A stretch of DNA of 64,000 bases from Deltaproteobacteria bacterium (GCA_016218825.1 JACRCV010000119.1:1-64000); one strand, 5' to 3'. Counted from the first letter of the stretch, positions 34,926 to 44,187 are shown. A program made the numbers and translations. Notes: generated by a model from the letters alone, not told the origin.

Positions 34926-36491
34926 TCAGTCGCGCTCCGGCACCAGATAACCCTCGGTCGGCGCGGACGCCAGCGCGGTCGGCTGGCCGCGACCGTGCGA
35001 GAAGGTGATGAGCGCCGGAGTGCCGAAGACGATCTTGGCGCACGCCAGCTCACACAGGCCGCAACCGACGCAACGCTCGTAGTCGACCGCCGCCGGGCGC
35101 CGCGGCCGCGCCGCGGTCTTGGTCTCGATGACGAAGGCCTTGGTCGGGCAGATGTCGAGGCACTTGCCGCACGCCAGGTTGTCGACGTAGCTGATGCAGC
35201 GGTTCTTCTCGAGGATCACCGTCCCCATCTTCACCGCCCACTTGTCGGCCTCACTCTTCCCGAACTTGGGGATGGCGGCGGTGGGGCAGACGACGCTGCA
35301 GGCGTTGCAGTCGGCGATGCAGCCGTTCACCGTCGGGGTGATGGCCGGGGTCCAGAAGCCGGCGACCCCGGCCTCGAGGTGCACGAGCTGCAGCGTCTGC
35401 GTCGGACACGACTGCACGCACATCGCGCAACGCACGCACGCCGCGGTGAAGGTCTCTTCGTCAAGCACCCGCGGCGGGCGGATGATCTCCTTCGGGCTCG
35501 CGCGGTGATAGGCGGAGAACACCGCGAGCGGCGCCAGTCCGGCCCCGAGCGCGCCGCTGACCACGAAGCGCCGGCGGCCGAGGTCCAAGACGTCGTCGCG
35601 CCGGGTCAAGGTCGGCGCGGTCCAGTCGAAGTGGATGGCCTCGGCGTGACAGAACGACCGCCCGGCAAAGCAGCGGATGCACTCGTGGTTCTGGGTGTAG
35701 GGGGGCTTTCGCACCGCGCCCATCCGACAGCCGTCGACGCACTGCATCCCGGTCTTGACCACGGTGCAGGCGTCACAGCCGTCGACCCGACGCCGCAACC
35801 ACGGCCGCCGCGACAACAGGCCGTAGAGCGCCCCGAGTGGACAGAGGTAGCGGCAGTAGAAGCGCGGCGTGATCGCGGTCAGCATCAGGACGATGACCAA
35901 GAGCGTCGTCGGCAAGAACGCGACGCCGTGATAGGTCATCTTCAGCTTCTCGCCGGTAAGCGCCGGCGGCAGCGCCACGGTCACCAGCGGGTAGAGACCG
36001 GCGGCGACGCCGCGAAACAGCAGCACCAGCGGGTCGAGCAGGTACACCCACTGCGCCGAGACCAGCGCCGCCGCCACCATCACCACCAGCACCAGGTACT
36101 TCCAGCGCTGCATCCGGGCGTGACTGCGCGCCGACAGGCGGTTCGGATCCGGGCGCATGATCTTCGCGGCGAGGTCGAAGAGCGTCCCGAGCGGACAGAG
36201 CCAACCACAGAAGACCCGGCCGAGCGCCAAGGTCAAAACCACCAGCACCAACGACGCCGCCATCGCCGGGACCAGCACCTGCGACGCGGCCATCGTGATC
36301 AACGCCACGAGCGGATCGGTGAACAAGAAGAGATCCGGCGGCAGCACGGCCTGCGCCTGGTGCCGGGTCACGAGGAACAACGCCAGCCACAGCGCCAACG
36401 CCAGGAGCTGCACCGCGCGCCGCACCTGTCGCAGGCCGGTCTTGCGGTTCGGCCGATACGGCTCGCCTTGTCCGACAATCGGCAGCGTCAC
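34926..36491 (-). CDS. NapH/NapG-like membrane polyferredoxin (fused)
   Basis: A 521-aa iron-sulfur membrane protein. The GTG at 36491 overlaps the stop of the FMN-binding gene (GTGA). The open frame upstream of it is the wrong frame of that gene and is ignored. The N-terminal half has five or so helices and the paired motifs CGWLCPLGTLFDL and CRYLCPLGALYGL of NapH/NosR/CcoG-type proteins, then cysteine groups in CDACTVVKTGMQC and CIRCFAGRSFC. From about residue 215, RRRFVVSGALGAG looks like a twin-arginine or anchor segment. The C-terminal half is a NapG/MauM-like ferredoxin with four clusters: CVRCAMCVQSCP, CNACSVVCP, CGKCLDICP and CVGCGLCELAC. It should carry electrons across the membrane, exchanging with the FMN-binding protein. 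Confidence 0.9.
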   Translation of the reverse strand: MTLPIVGQGEPYRPNRKTGLRQVRRAVQLLALALWLALFLVTRHQAQAVLPPDLFLFTDPLVALITMAASQVLVPAMAASLVLVVLTLALGRVFCGWLCPLGTLFDLAAKIMRPDPNRLSARSHARMQRWKYLVLVVMVAAALVSAQWVYLLDPLVLLFRGVAAGLYPLVTVALPPALTGEKLKMTYHGVAFLPTTLLVIVLMLTAITPRFYCRYLCPLGALYGLLSRRPWLRRRVDGCDACTVVKTGMQCVDGCRMGAVRKPPYTQNHECIRCFAGRSFCHAEAIHFDWTAPTLTRRDDVLDLGRRRFVVSGALGAGLAPLAVFSAYHRASPKEIIRPPRVLDEETFTAACVRCAMCVQSCPTQTLQLVHLEAGVAGFWTPAITPTVNGCIADCNACSVVCPTAAIPKFGKSEADKWAVKMGTVILEKNRCISYVDNLACGKCLDICPTKAFVIETKTAARPRRPAAVDYERCVGCGLCELACAKIVFGTPALITFSHGRGQPTALASAPTEGYLVPERD

Positions 36492-37186
36492 TTGGATTCG
36501 GGTGGCAGCTGCGCGCCGCCTCCTTGGCCTTGTTTGTCGAGGGTCTCCCCGGTCTCGATCGCTTTCTTGATCGCGCCCAGGCCCTTGGCCCGCGCCGCCT
36601 GGATCTTCGGATCCGCCTTGACCGGCGCCGCGCCGCCGAAGAACAGGTTGTGCAGCGACACCGCCTTGCGGGTCGCCTCGGCGGTCGCCTCCGAGGACAG
36701 GGTCGCGCCGGTGACCGCGTCGACGTCGAGCTTGGTGGTCAGGGCGTCGGTGTGGCGTTTGGCCTTGAACTGCGTCAGGAAGCTCTTGCGGTTGACCGGG
36801 AAGGCGCGCGGGCACGAGAGCTCGACGATCACGGTCTCGATCACCTCGCCGTCCTGCTTCATGCCGACGGCGTACTTGTGGAAGCAGGTGTTGAAGACCT
36901 CGGGGACCACGAAGACGTAGGCGAGCGGTTGGCCGCCGCCGTCTCTGCCGACGTAGAACTCGTACTGGGGCTCGGCCGGCTCCCAGCCGTAGTCCCGCAC
37001 GATCCGCGCCCGCAGCTCGGGCTCGACGCTCTTCGTCACCTTGAAGACCTTCGTGCCCTTGGGGATGAAGGTCCCGACCGCCTCGCCGATCGTCATGTAC
37101 TTGACCGCGAAGGCCGGGCTCGCGACGCCGAGCACCAGTCCGACCGCCGCCGCCCTCGCAAACGAGCACCGCGCTGCCATCGTCAT
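36488..37186 (-). CDS. Exported FMN-binding domain protein
   Basis: A 232-aa exported flavoprotein. The signal peptide ends near residue 27 (ASPAFA). The C-terminal half is an FMN-binding domain with DAVTGATLSS, the S/T-GAT-x-(S/T) site where ApbE-type transferase attaches FMN to threonine through phosphoester in RnfG, NqrC and NosR. A single-residue-rich N-terminal half (residues about 30-120) precedes it. I chose the ATG at 37186 because AGAAGG is six bases upstream; a GTG three bases earlier is possible. It lies between a small membrane protein gene and the polyferredoxin gene, which overlaps it by four bases, so the three form one redox operon. Confidence 0.88.
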   Translation of the reverse strand: MTMAARCSFARAAAVGLVLGVASPAFAVKYMTIGEAVGTFIPKGTKVFKVTKSVEPELRARIVRDYGWEPAEPQYEFYVGRDGGGQPLAYVFVVPEVFNTCFHKYAVGMKQDGEVIETVIVELSCPRAFPVNRKSFLTQFKAKRHTDALTTKLDVDAVTGATLSSEATAEATRKAVSLHNLFFGGAAPVKADPKIQAARAKGLGAIKKAIETGETLDKQGQGGGAQLPPESK

Positions 37187-37199
37187 CACACTCGCCTTC

Positions 37200-37514
37200 T
37201 CAGGTGGGCCCCACGCGACCTTTTCGGTCGCGGCCGAAGCCCGATCCCAGTCGAGCGCTGCCCCCTCCCCTTCCGGTCCAGCTGACGTTCCACAGGATCA
37301 GCGCGAACCCGAGGAGCGCCAGCACCGTCAGCCACCGCGTCTTGTCGACCTCGACGCTGCCGATGGTCGCGCCCGGGGCTTTGGCCACCGGCTCCTCGTC
37401 GGCGAACGTGACCTCTTGCTCTTCGACGGCGGCGGGATCGACCGCCACCCCGGGCTTCGCATCGACGGCCGCCGGCACGCACAGATTCCCGGTCACGAGG
37501 AGAAGGGACAACAT
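37200..37514 (-). CDS. Small exported protein with C-terminal membrane helix
   Basis: A 104-aa predicted protein at the head of the redox operon, 13 bases before the FMN-binding gene. Residues 1-19 look like a signal peptide, 20-55 are acidic and Pro/Val-rich, and 62-80 (LTVLALLGFALILWNVSW) form one membrane helix. A Gly/Arg-rich tail follows. No family is recognised and the ribosome binding site is weak. Its position and composition suggest a small membrane subunit or assembly factor for the neighbouring electron-transfer proteins. Confidence 0.6.
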   Translation of the reverse strand: MLSLLLVTGNLCVPAAVDAKPGVAVDPAAVEEQEVTFADEEPVAKAPGATIGSVEVDKTRWLTVLALLGFALILWNVSWTGRGGGSARLGSGFGRDRKGRVGPT

Positions 37515-37574
37515 CGTAGGCTCTAGAACCTAGCCGGTCGCATCGCGATTCGCAACCTCGGGCCGTCTGGCGAC

Positions 37575-37604
37575 TTGTCTCCCCCCCCAGCCGCTGCCTA
37601 TAAG
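37575..37604 (+). promoter_or_regulatory. Possible housekeeping promoter of the LpoA-like gene
   Basis: TTGTCT (37575-37580) and TATAAG (37599-37604) are separated by 18 bases. The ATG follows only nine bases after the -10 box, which would give an almost leaderless transcript. AT-rich hexamers are rare in this G+C-rich window, so the pair stands out, but the match is only moderate. Confidence 0.35.
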
Positions 37605-37613
37605 TCGGGCGCC

Positions 37614-39728
37614 ATGCCGAACCTCTCGCCGTACCGCCGCCCCGGCCCCGCTGTCGTCACCTGCGCTGCCGCGCTCGCGCTCGCCTCGGGGTGCAAGCCG
37701 ACGCCGCCGCCGGTCCCGGCCCCGAAGAGCTTGACCGGCCAGACCGTCGCCGCGCCGCCGCCGGCCAAAGAAGGAGACGAGCAGGCGGCGAAGGCCCTGG
37801 CCGCCGAGGCCGACGGGCTCGAGGCCAGCGACAAGGCCGGCGCCGAGAAGAAGCGTGACCTGATCGTCGACACCTACCCGGGGACGCTCGCCGCCGCGGA
37901 GATCTTCAAGGCGCGCGCCGAGGCTGCCGAGACCCAAGGCGACACCGAGCAGGCGGTGCTGCTCTACGAGAAGCTCTTGTTCTACCGCCCGAGCTTCGAG
38001 AACGCCGCGGCGGTGCGCGAGCACTACGCGCTCTTGCTGTTGAACGTCGAGCGCTTCGCCGACGCCGCCAACATGCTGCGCGCCCTGTACGGCGCCGCGA
38101 GGCTCCCCGTTGACCAGGCGCGCTTGGGCCTGGCGCTCGGCGACGCGCTTTCGCAGGCCGGACGGTTCCGGGAGGCCCTCGAGGTGTACGTCGAGCTCTC
38201 GGCCGCGACCCAGGTGGCCGCCGACACCCGCGCCACCGCCAACACCGAGGCCTTCGACATCCTCGCGACCGCCTTGCCGTTCAAGGACGCCGAGGCCCTA
38301 TGGAGCGACGTCCAGTCGCAGGCGCGCTTCGCGCCGCTGTTGCCGGCGCTGGCGTTCAAGCTCGCGAAGATCTACTACCACACCCGCGCCTACGACCGCT
38401 CCGAGGCCATGCTGAAGCTCGTCGCCGCCAAGTTCGGCGACAGCCCCTACGGCGCGCCGGCGCGCGACTTCTTGGGCAAGCTCAAGGCGCGCTTCAAGGT
38501 CGAGCCGACGACCGTCGGCGTGGTGCTGCCGCTGTCGGGCAAGTACCAGCAGTACGGCGAGCGCTCGTTGAAGGCGATCAAGCTCGCGTTCGCGTCGACG
38601 CCCACGATCAAGGTCGTGGTCAAGGACACCGCCGGCGAGCCGGCGGTCGCCGCGAAGGCGGTCGAAGATCTGGTGCTCGACAACAACGCCATCGCCGTCA
38701 TCGGCCCCTTGTTCTCCAACGAGGCGCTGGCGGCGGCGCTCAAGGCCGAGGAGCTCTCGGTGCCGATCATCGCGCTGTCGCACCGCGCCGGCTTGCCGGA
38801 GCTCGGCGACTGGGTGTTCCGCACCGCGCTCACCGTGAAGGCGCAGGCGCAAGAGCTGGCGCGGGTGGCGATCGATCAACTGAAGCTCAAGAGCTTCGCG
38901 CTCCTCTACCCGCGCTCCGCCTACGGTGAGGAGTTCATCACCAGCTTCTGGGACGAGGCGACCAAGAGGGGCGGCGAGATCCGCGGCGCCGAAGGCTACG
39001 AGCACGACGCCACCAGCTTCCAGGAGCCGGTGAAGAAGCTCGTCGGCCGCTACTACCTGTACGCGCGCGCCGACTACCGCGACAAGATCAAAGAGCTGAA
39101 GGCGCTGAAGCTCCCGACCCACCGGCAGGCGCAGGCGCTGGAGAAGTTCGAGAAGACCCTGCCGCCGATCGTCGACTTCGACGCCATCGTGATCCCCGAC
39201 GGCAGCAAGAACATCGGCCTCATCGCCCCGGCGCTGGCCTTCGAGGACATCGTCCTCACCCGCGACCCGAAGATGCTGGAGAAGATCAAGAAGGCGATGA
39301 ACCGCAAGGAGATCGCCGCGACCCAGCTGCTCGGCGCCAGCACCTGGAACAGCCCGCAGACCGTCGAGAGCTGCGAGGACCACTGCGAGCACGCGGTGTT
39401 CGTCGACGCCTACTACCCCGACTCGCCGAACCCTCGGGTGTTGGACTTCGTGACCGGCTTCCGCGACGCCACCGGCGCCGAGCCGCAGCTCGGAGAGGCG
39501 CAGGCCTTCGACACCGCCGGCCTGGTGCGCTTCGTCCTGCAGAACGCCAAGCCCGCCGGCCGCAAGGCGTTCCAAGAGAGCCTGCTGAAGATGCCGGCCT
39601 ACGAGGGCATCACCGGCAAGATGCGCTTCGACAAAAACGGCGAGGTCGAGAAGACCCTGACGGTGCTGACCATCATCGACCGCGCCATCCGCCTCTACGA
39701 GCCGACGCCGGAGGCGCCGCGAGGCTAG
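37614..39728 (+). CDS. LpoA-like penicillin-binding-protein activator / type 1 periplasmic-binding-protein lipoprotein
   Basis: A 704-aa lipoprotein whose signal ends LASGC (Cys27). Residues about 60-290 form a helical TPR-like region (AVLLYEKLLFYRPSFENAAA, EALEVYVELSAATQ). Residues about 300-690 form a type 1 periplasmic-binding fold starting VGVVLPLSGKYQQYGERSLK, with VIGPLFSNEALAAA and SFALLYPRSAYGEEF. TPR plus this fold is the architecture of LpoA, the outer-membrane activator of PBP1A, though the family also includes Leu/Ile/Val-binding-like proteins. The ATG at 37614 gives the proper signal. The last base of its stop is the first base of the M50 protease start, so the two are coupled. 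Confidence 0.82.
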   Translation: MPNLSPYRRPGPAVVTCAAALALASGCKPTPPPVPAPKSLTGQTVAAPPPAKEGDEQAAKALAAEADGLEASDKAGAEKKRDLIVDTYPGTLAAAEIFKARAEAAETQGDTEQAVLLYEKLLFYRPSFENAAAVREHYALLLLNVERFADAANMLRALYGAARLPVDQARLGLALGDALSQAGRFREALEVYVELSAATQVAADTRATANTEAFDILATALPFKDAEALWSDVQSQARFAPLLPALAFKLAKIYYHTRAYDRSEAMLKLVAAKFGDSPYGAPARDFLGKLKARFKVEPTTVGVVLPLSGKYQQYGERSLKAIKLAFASTPTIKVVVKDTAGEPAVAAKAVEDLVLDNNAIAVIGPLFSNEALAAALKAEELSVPIIALSHRAGLPELGDWVFRTALTVKAQAQELARVAIDQLKLKSFALLYPRSAYGEEFITSFWDEATKRGGEIRGAEGYEHDATSFQEPVKKLVGRYYLYARADYRDKIKELKALKLPTHRQAQALEKFEKTLPPIVDFDAIVIPDGSKNIGLIAPALAFEDIVLTRDPKMLEKIKKAMNRKEIAATQLLGASTWNSPQTVESCEDHCEHAVFVDAYYPDSPNPRVLDFVTGFRDATGAEPQLGEAQAFDTAGLVRFVLQNAKPAGRKAFQESLLKMPAYEGITGKMRFDKNGEVEKTLTVLTIIDRAIRLYEPTPEAPRG

Positions 39729-40783
39729 TGGTGGGAATCGACGTCTACGAGCCACCCCGCCTGCCCCCGCCGCCGCGGCCGCGCCGCGAGCCGGTGACCC
39801 ATCCGCCGCGCTGGTGGCTGCACCTGACGTTGTTCGTCCTGACCTTCTGCTCCGCGGTGCTCGCGAGCGTCGTGCCGACGCTCTACGCCGGCAGCCTCAG
39901 CGAGGTGCTCGAGATCTTGAGGCTCGAGCCGCTGCTGCTGTTGCACGGCCTGCCGTTCGCGGTGGCGCTGATGGCGGTGCTCTTGGCGCACGAGCTCGGC
40001 CACACGGTGATGGCGCGCCGCTTGGGCGTCGATCTGTCGCTGCCCTACTTCATCCCGGCGCCGACCCTGTTCGGCACCCTCGGGGCGATCATTCTGATGC
40101 GCTCGCTGCCGCACGATCGCCCGGCGTTGCTGAAGGTCGCGGTCGCCGGGCCCTTCGCCGGCATGCTCTTGGCGCTGCCGCTTCTCGCCTGGGGGCTGTC
40201 GCGCTCGGCCGCCGCCGACCTCGACCAGCTGGCGGCGAGCGACTTCGTGTTCGGCTCGTCGCTGCTGTTCGCCGGCCTGAAGGCGCTGTTCGCGCCCGAC
40301 GCCGAGATCTTGAAGCTGCACCCGGTGGCGCTCGCCGGCTGGGTCGGGCTGTTCCAGACCTCGCTGAACCTGATCCCGGCGGCGCAGCTCGACGGCGGCC
40401 ACGTCGCCTACGCGCTCTTCGGCCGCCGGCACGAGCGCCTGTCGCGGGTGACCGCGGCGCTCTTGCTCGCGCTCGGCATCTACCTGGCAATCGAGCAGGG
40501 CATCGAGCACGGCGCGGTGTGGGCCCTGTGGGCGATGCTGCTCTACATGCTGGGCTTGCGACACCCGCCGGTCCAAGACGAGCGCGTCCCGGTCAGTCGG
40601 CGCCAAAAGCTCGCCGGCCTGTTGGCGTTCTTGTTGCTCGTCTGCACCTTCACGCCGGTGCCGGTGTCGCGGGCCCTGCCGCCGGCGGCCACCCCGACCA
40701 TCCACCGCGGGGATCAGCCGCGGCCGATGTTCCCGCCCCGGCGTCGCCCCTTGCGGCCGCCGCCCGAAGAGTTTCGGTTGTAG
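39728..40783 (+). CDS. Site-2 protease family (M50) membrane metalloprotease
   Basis: A 351-aa inner-membrane protein with about seven helices. It has the zinc site HELGH near residue 90 and the third ligand in NLIPAAQLDGGH near 217, the two hallmark motifs of site-2 intramembrane proteases. The segment AVAGPFAGMLLALPL between them is usual. The cytosolic N-terminus is Pro/Arg-rich, as is the C-terminal tail. It starts at a GTG whose first base is the last base of the preceding stop. Substrates are typically membrane anti-sigma factors, signal peptides or lipoprotein remnants. It is followed five bases later by the helicase gene. Confidence 0.9.
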   Translation: MVGIDVYEPPRLPPPPRPRREPVTHPPRWWLHLTLFVLTFCSAVLASVVPTLYAGSLSEVLEILRLEPLLLLHGLPFAVALMAVLLAHELGHTVMARRLGVDLSLPYFIPAPTLFGTLGAIILMRSLPHDRPALLKVAVAGPFAGMLLALPLLAWGLSRSAAADLDQLAASDFVFGSSLLFAGLKALFAPDAEILKLHPVALAGWVGLFQTSLNLIPAAQLDGGHVAYALFGRRHERLSRVTAALLLALGIYLAIEQGIEHGAVWALWAMLLYMLGLRHPPVQDERVPVSRRQKLAGLLAFLLLVCTFTPVPVSRALPPAATPTIHRGDQPRPMFPPRRRPLRPPPEEFRL

Positions 40784-40788
40784 CGCCC

Positions 40789-42768
40789 ATGCTCGAGTCC
40801 AAGATCGCGCGCTTCTTCGCCGACCGCGGCCCGCTCGCGACCCACCTCCCGGGCTTCGAGGTGCGCGCCGAGCAGGTGGCGCTCGCCCGCGCCGTCAGCC
40901 GGGCGCTCTGCCGCCGCGCCAAGCTCGTCGCCGAGGCCGGGACCGGCATCGGCAAGACCCTCAGCTATCTGGCGCCGGCGGTGCTCTCCGGCCTCAAGGT
41001 CGTGGTCTCGACCGGCACCAAGAACCTCCAGGAGCAGATCGTCGGCAAGGATCTGCCTGACCTCGAGCGGGCGACCGGCGGCAGCATCCCGGTCCAGGTG
41101 CTGAAGGGGCGCACCAACTACCTGTGCCTGTATCGCGCCGATCGCTTCGCGCAGGCACCGCTGTTGCCGTCGGCGGCGGAGGTCTCGAGCTACCAGGAGA
41201 TCTGCGAGTGGCGGGAGACGACCGCGGACGGCGACCGCGCCGAGCTGGCGCTGCTCAGAGACGACTCGACGTTGTGGCGCGAGCTTTCGGCGACCAGCGA
41301 GCAGTGCCTGGGCCGCAAGTGCGACAGCTACGAGCGCTGCTTCGTGACCACGATGCGGCGCCGGGCGATGAGCGTGCCGCTGGTGATCGTCAACCACCAC
41401 CTCTACCTCGCCGATCTGAGCCTGCGGCAGCGCACCGGCGACCAGAGCCTGCTGTTGTTGCCGCCGCACGATCTGGTGATCTTCGACGAGGCCCACGACC
41501 TCGACGAGATCGCGTCGCAGCACTTCGGCGTCCAGGCCTCGTCGCGCCGCGTCGAAGATCTGTGCCGCGACGTCTTTCGCGCCACCGAGGACGCGGCCGA
41601 GGTGCAGCGCCTGCGGCCCGCGGTCGACGCGGTCCGCGCCCAGGCGACGGCGCTCTTCGAGCGCTTGCCGCTCACCCAGGCGCGGACGCTGTTGGTGAAG
41701 ATCGGCGAGACGCCGCTGGTGCACGAGGCGTTCACCGCCACCGACCAGGCGTTGGAGCGCCTCGAGGCCGAGCTCGCCGCGAGCCGCGCGCCCGAGGCGC
41801 CGGCGTTGGCCCGCCGCGCCGCGACCCTCGCCGCCGAGCTCTCCTTCCTGCTCGACTTGCCGACCCGGCCGTCGTTGGTCTCCGAGATCCCGGCGGCGTT
41901 GAAGGACGACAGCGACCACTTCGTCCGCTTCGGCGAGCTCTCCGGCCGCAACCGCTCGGTGGTGGCACGACCGATGGAGGTGTCGACGATCCTCGCCGCC
42001 TTGTTCCAGTCGATGGCCGCGGTGTTCCTGTCGGCGACCTTGACGGTCCAGAAGAGCTTCGCCCACTTCCGCCGTCGACTGGGACTCACCGGCCTCGACG
42101 ACGTCGAGGAGCTCGCGCTCGGCTCGCCCTTCGACTACCAGAACAACGCCCGCCTCTACCTGCCGAACGACCTCTGTGACCCCGACCAGCCCGACTTCGC
42201 GTCGTTGGCGAGCGGGCGCGCGGTGGCGCTGGTGGCCGCGGCGCAGGGCGGCGCCTTCATTCTCTGCACCAGCCACCGCATGCTGCCGGTGATGCGCGAC
42301 GCCGTGGCCGCCCAGACCGACCTCGAGGTGCTGACGCAGGGGGAGATGCCGCGCACCCTCCTCGTCGAGCGCTTCCGCAAGAACGGCGACGCGGTGTTGG
42401 TCGCGACGATGAGCTTCTGGCAGGGGGTGGACGTGCCCGGGCAGGCGCTGCGCCTGGTGATCATCGACAAGCTGCCGTTCGCGTCGCCCTCCGATCCGGT
42501 CACCGCCGCCCGCCTCGAGCTGCTGCGCGCGCGCGGCGAAGATCCGTTCTCGACCTATCAGGTCCCGCAGGCGGCGCTGCTCTTGCGGCAGGGCTTTGGC
42601 CGCCTGATCCGGCGCAAGACCGATCGCGGCCTGGTCGCGGTCCTCGACCGCCGCCTGTTGTCCCGGAGCTACGGCCCGGTGTTCTTGCAGAGCCTGCCGG
42701 AGTGCCCCCGCCTCCAGACCCTCGCCGAAGCCGAGGCCTACCTGCGCGCGCTCAACGACGCCTCATGA
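40789..42768 (+). CDS. dinG: DinG/XPD-family ATP-dependent DNA helicase with iron-sulfur cluster
   Basis: A 659-aa superfamily 2 helicase. The ATG at 40789 is chosen because it begins MLESKIARFFADRGPLA, just ahead of the Q-motif-like RAEQVALARAV; the frame continues upstream as a shadow of the protease gene. Walker A is AEAGTGIGKT near residue 48 and the DEAH box is VIFDEAHDLDE near 235. Four cysteines between them (NYLCLY, EQCLGRKC, ERCF) form the Fe-S site. C-terminal motifs include AVFLSATL, SFWQGVDVPG and QGFGRLIRRKTDRG. Such helicases resolve R-loops and damaged structures 5' to 3'. It converges with the small gene at 42763, overlapping by six bases. Confidence 0.93.
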   Translation: MLESKIARFFADRGPLATHLPGFEVRAEQVALARAVSRALCRRAKLVAEAGTGIGKTLSYLAPAVLSGLKVVVSTGTKNLQEQIVGKDLPDLERATGGSIPVQVLKGRTNYLCLYRADRFAQAPLLPSAAEVSSYQEICEWRETTADGDRAELALLRDDSTLWRELSATSEQCLGRKCDSYERCFVTTMRRRAMSVPLVIVNHHLYLADLSLRQRTGDQSLLLLPPHDLVIFDEAHDLDEIASQHFGVQASSRRVEDLCRDVFRATEDAAEVQRLRPAVDAVRAQATALFERLPLTQARTLLVKIGETPLVHEAFTATDQALERLEAELAASRAPEAPALARRAATLAAELSFLLDLPTRPSLVSEIPAALKDDSDHFVRFGELSGRNRSVVARPMEVSTILAALFQSMAAVFLSATLTVQKSFAHFRRRLGLTGLDDVEELALGSPFDYQNNARLYLPNDLCDPDQPDFASLASGRAVALVAAAQGGAFILCTSHRMLPVMRDAVAAQTDLEVLTQGEMPRTLLVERFRKNGDAVLVATMSFWQGVDVPGQALRLVIIDKLPFASPSDPVTAARLELLRARGEDPFSTYQVPQAALLLRQGFGRLIRRKTDRGLVAVLDRRLLSRSYGPVFLQSLPECPRLQTLAEAEAYLRALNDAS

Positions 42769-42996
42769 GCGGCGGGTCACGACCGCGACGGCGTCGGCGC
42801 GCACCAGCTGTGGCTGGCGGTGACCTTCGGGCATCACCCGCAGCCGCTCGGGCTCGTTGCCCTCGGCCGGGAACCAACGCAGCACCCGACTGACGCCCCA
42901 CTCGGGGTGGTCCTGCACCGTAACCAGGCGCTGCATCCATTGCTTCGTCGGATCGTCCAGCCCCGCGGTGGCGACGGAGCGATTCAGGGTCATCAT
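42763..42996 (-). CDS. Small DUF3553-like protein
   Basis: A 77-aa soluble protein. The central segment VQDHPEWGVSRVLRWFPAEG, followed by a short strand pair and VRADAVAVV, is like the small beta-barrel DUF3553 family, in which a conserved WG(V/I)G(R/Q)V motif is followed by strands resembling CarD/Tudor domains. Here the second Gly of the motif is Ser. AGGA lies upstream of the ATG pair at 42994-42996. The stop overlaps the end of dinG by six bases. A nucleic-acid or RNA polymerase-associated role is possible but not shown. Confidence 0.65.
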   Translation of the reverse strand: MMTLNRSVATAGLDDPTKQWMQRLVTVQDHPEWGVSRVLRWFPAEGNEPERLRVMPEGHRQPQLVRADAVAVVTRRS

Positions 42997-43106
42997 GAGA
43001 CGGTCCTACGCACAAAGCCGCAGCCGCGCAAGAGCGGCGGCGCGCAGGAAGTCCTTCGCGAGGCCGCGCGCATTTGCTACGCTCACCGCGGCAAGGAGCG
43101 CTTCGC

Positions 43107-44135
43107 ATGGCAAAGTCGTTCAAGGTCGCGGTCGTCGGCGCCACCGGGCTCGTCGGCAGAGAGATGCTCGCCGTGCTCGAGGAGCGCGGCTTTCCGGTCT
43201 CGAGCCTGGTGCCGCTCGCCTCCGAGAGGAGCGCGGGCGAGAAGCTGCGCTTCGCCGGCGACGAGCTGACGGTGCAAAAGGCCAGCGCGGCGTCGTTCGC
43301 CGGTGTCGAGATCGTGTTGATGTCTGCCGGCGGCGCCGCGAGTCGTGAGCTCGCGCCGCTCGCCGCCAAGGCCGGCGCGGTGGTGATCGACAACAGCTCG
43401 GCGTGGCGCATGGACGACGCGGTGCCGCTGGTGGTGCCGGAGGTGAACCCCGCGGACGTCGGGCTCTACAAAGGCCGAGGCATCATCGCCAACCCCAACT
43501 GCTCGACGATCCAGATGGTGGTGGCCTTGAACCCGCTGCACCAGGCCGCGGGCTTGAAGCGCGTCGTCGTCGCGACCTACCAGGCGGTGTCCGGCAAGGG
43601 CAAGAGAGCGATGGACGAGCTCTCGAGCCAGGTCACGGCGCTCTTCAGCCAGCGCGAGGCGCAGGTGGAGGTGTTCCCGAAGCGCATCGCCTTCAACTGC
43701 GTGCCGCACATCGACGTGTTCTTGGAGGACGGGTTCACGAAGGAGGAGCACAAGATGCTCTTCGAGACCCGCAAGATCATGCACCTGCCCGCGGTCGGCG
43801 TCGTCGCCACCTGCGTGCGGGTGCCGGTGTTCAACGGTCACGCCGAGGCGGTGGTGGCGGAGTTCGAGCGGCCGCTGTCGCCGGCGGCGGCGCGCGACTT
43901 GCTCACGAAGGCGCCGGGCGTGATGCTGATGGACGATCCGAACGAGACCCTCTATCCGACGCAGCTCGACGTCGACGGCTCCGACGCCACCTTCGTCGGC
44001 CGGATCCGCCAGGACTCCTCCGCCCCGAATTCGTTGGCGTTCTGGTGCGTGGCCGACAACCTGCGCAAGGGCGCGGCGTCGAACGCGGTGCAGATCGCCG
44101 AGCTGTTGGCGCGCGATCACCTCACGCAACGCTAG
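43107..44135 (+). CDS. asd: Aspartate-semialdehyde dehydrogenase
   Basis: A 342-aa cytoplasmic enzyme that reduces aspartyl-4-phosphate to aspartate-4-semialdehyde with NADPH, the branch step toward lysine, diaminopimelate, threonine and methionine. GATGLVGREML near residue 12 binds NADP. The active-site cysteine is in NPNCSTIQM near 130, and RIAFNCVPHID and LDVDGSDATFVGRIR carry family residues. The fold belongs to the Gram-negative/archaeal-type short group. Start ATG at 43107 has AAGGAG nine bases upstream; an in-frame start at 43074 is not preferred. It appears monocistronic. Confidence 0.96.
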   Translation: MAKSFKVAVVGATGLVGREMLAVLEERGFPVSSLVPLASERSAGEKLRFAGDELTVQKASAASFAGVEIVLMSAGGAASRELAPLAAKAGAVVIDNSSAWRMDDAVPLVVPEVNPADVGLYKGRGIIANPNCSTIQMVVALNPLHQAAGLKRVVVATYQAVSGKGKRAMDELSSQVTALFSQREAQVEVFPKRIAFNCVPHIDVFLEDGFTKEEHKMLFETRKIMHLPAVGVVATCVRVPVFNGHAEAVVAEFERPLSPAAARDLLTKAPGVMLMDDPNETLYPTQLDVDGSDATFVGRIRQDSSAPNSLAFWCVADNLRKGAASNAVQIAELLARDHLTQR

Positions 44136-44187
44136 GCCGGAAACGGCGATAACGATAATATGGGGAGCTGCGGGTCGGGAGCCGTTC

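Noticed and set aside
36492-37169. N-terminal extension of the polyferredoxin frame
   Set aside because: It is the wrong frame of the FMN-binding gene, and the GTGA junction at 36488-36491 gives a normal start.
39814-40788. N-terminal extension of the dinG frame
   Set aside because: The extra 325 codons are an out-of-frame Arg/Ala/Pro-rich reading of the M50 protease gene; the helicase starts at the ATG at 40789.
44136-44147. GCCG-GAAA-CGGC hairpin after asd
   Set aside because: A four-base-pair stem with no T-tract is too weak to call a terminator.
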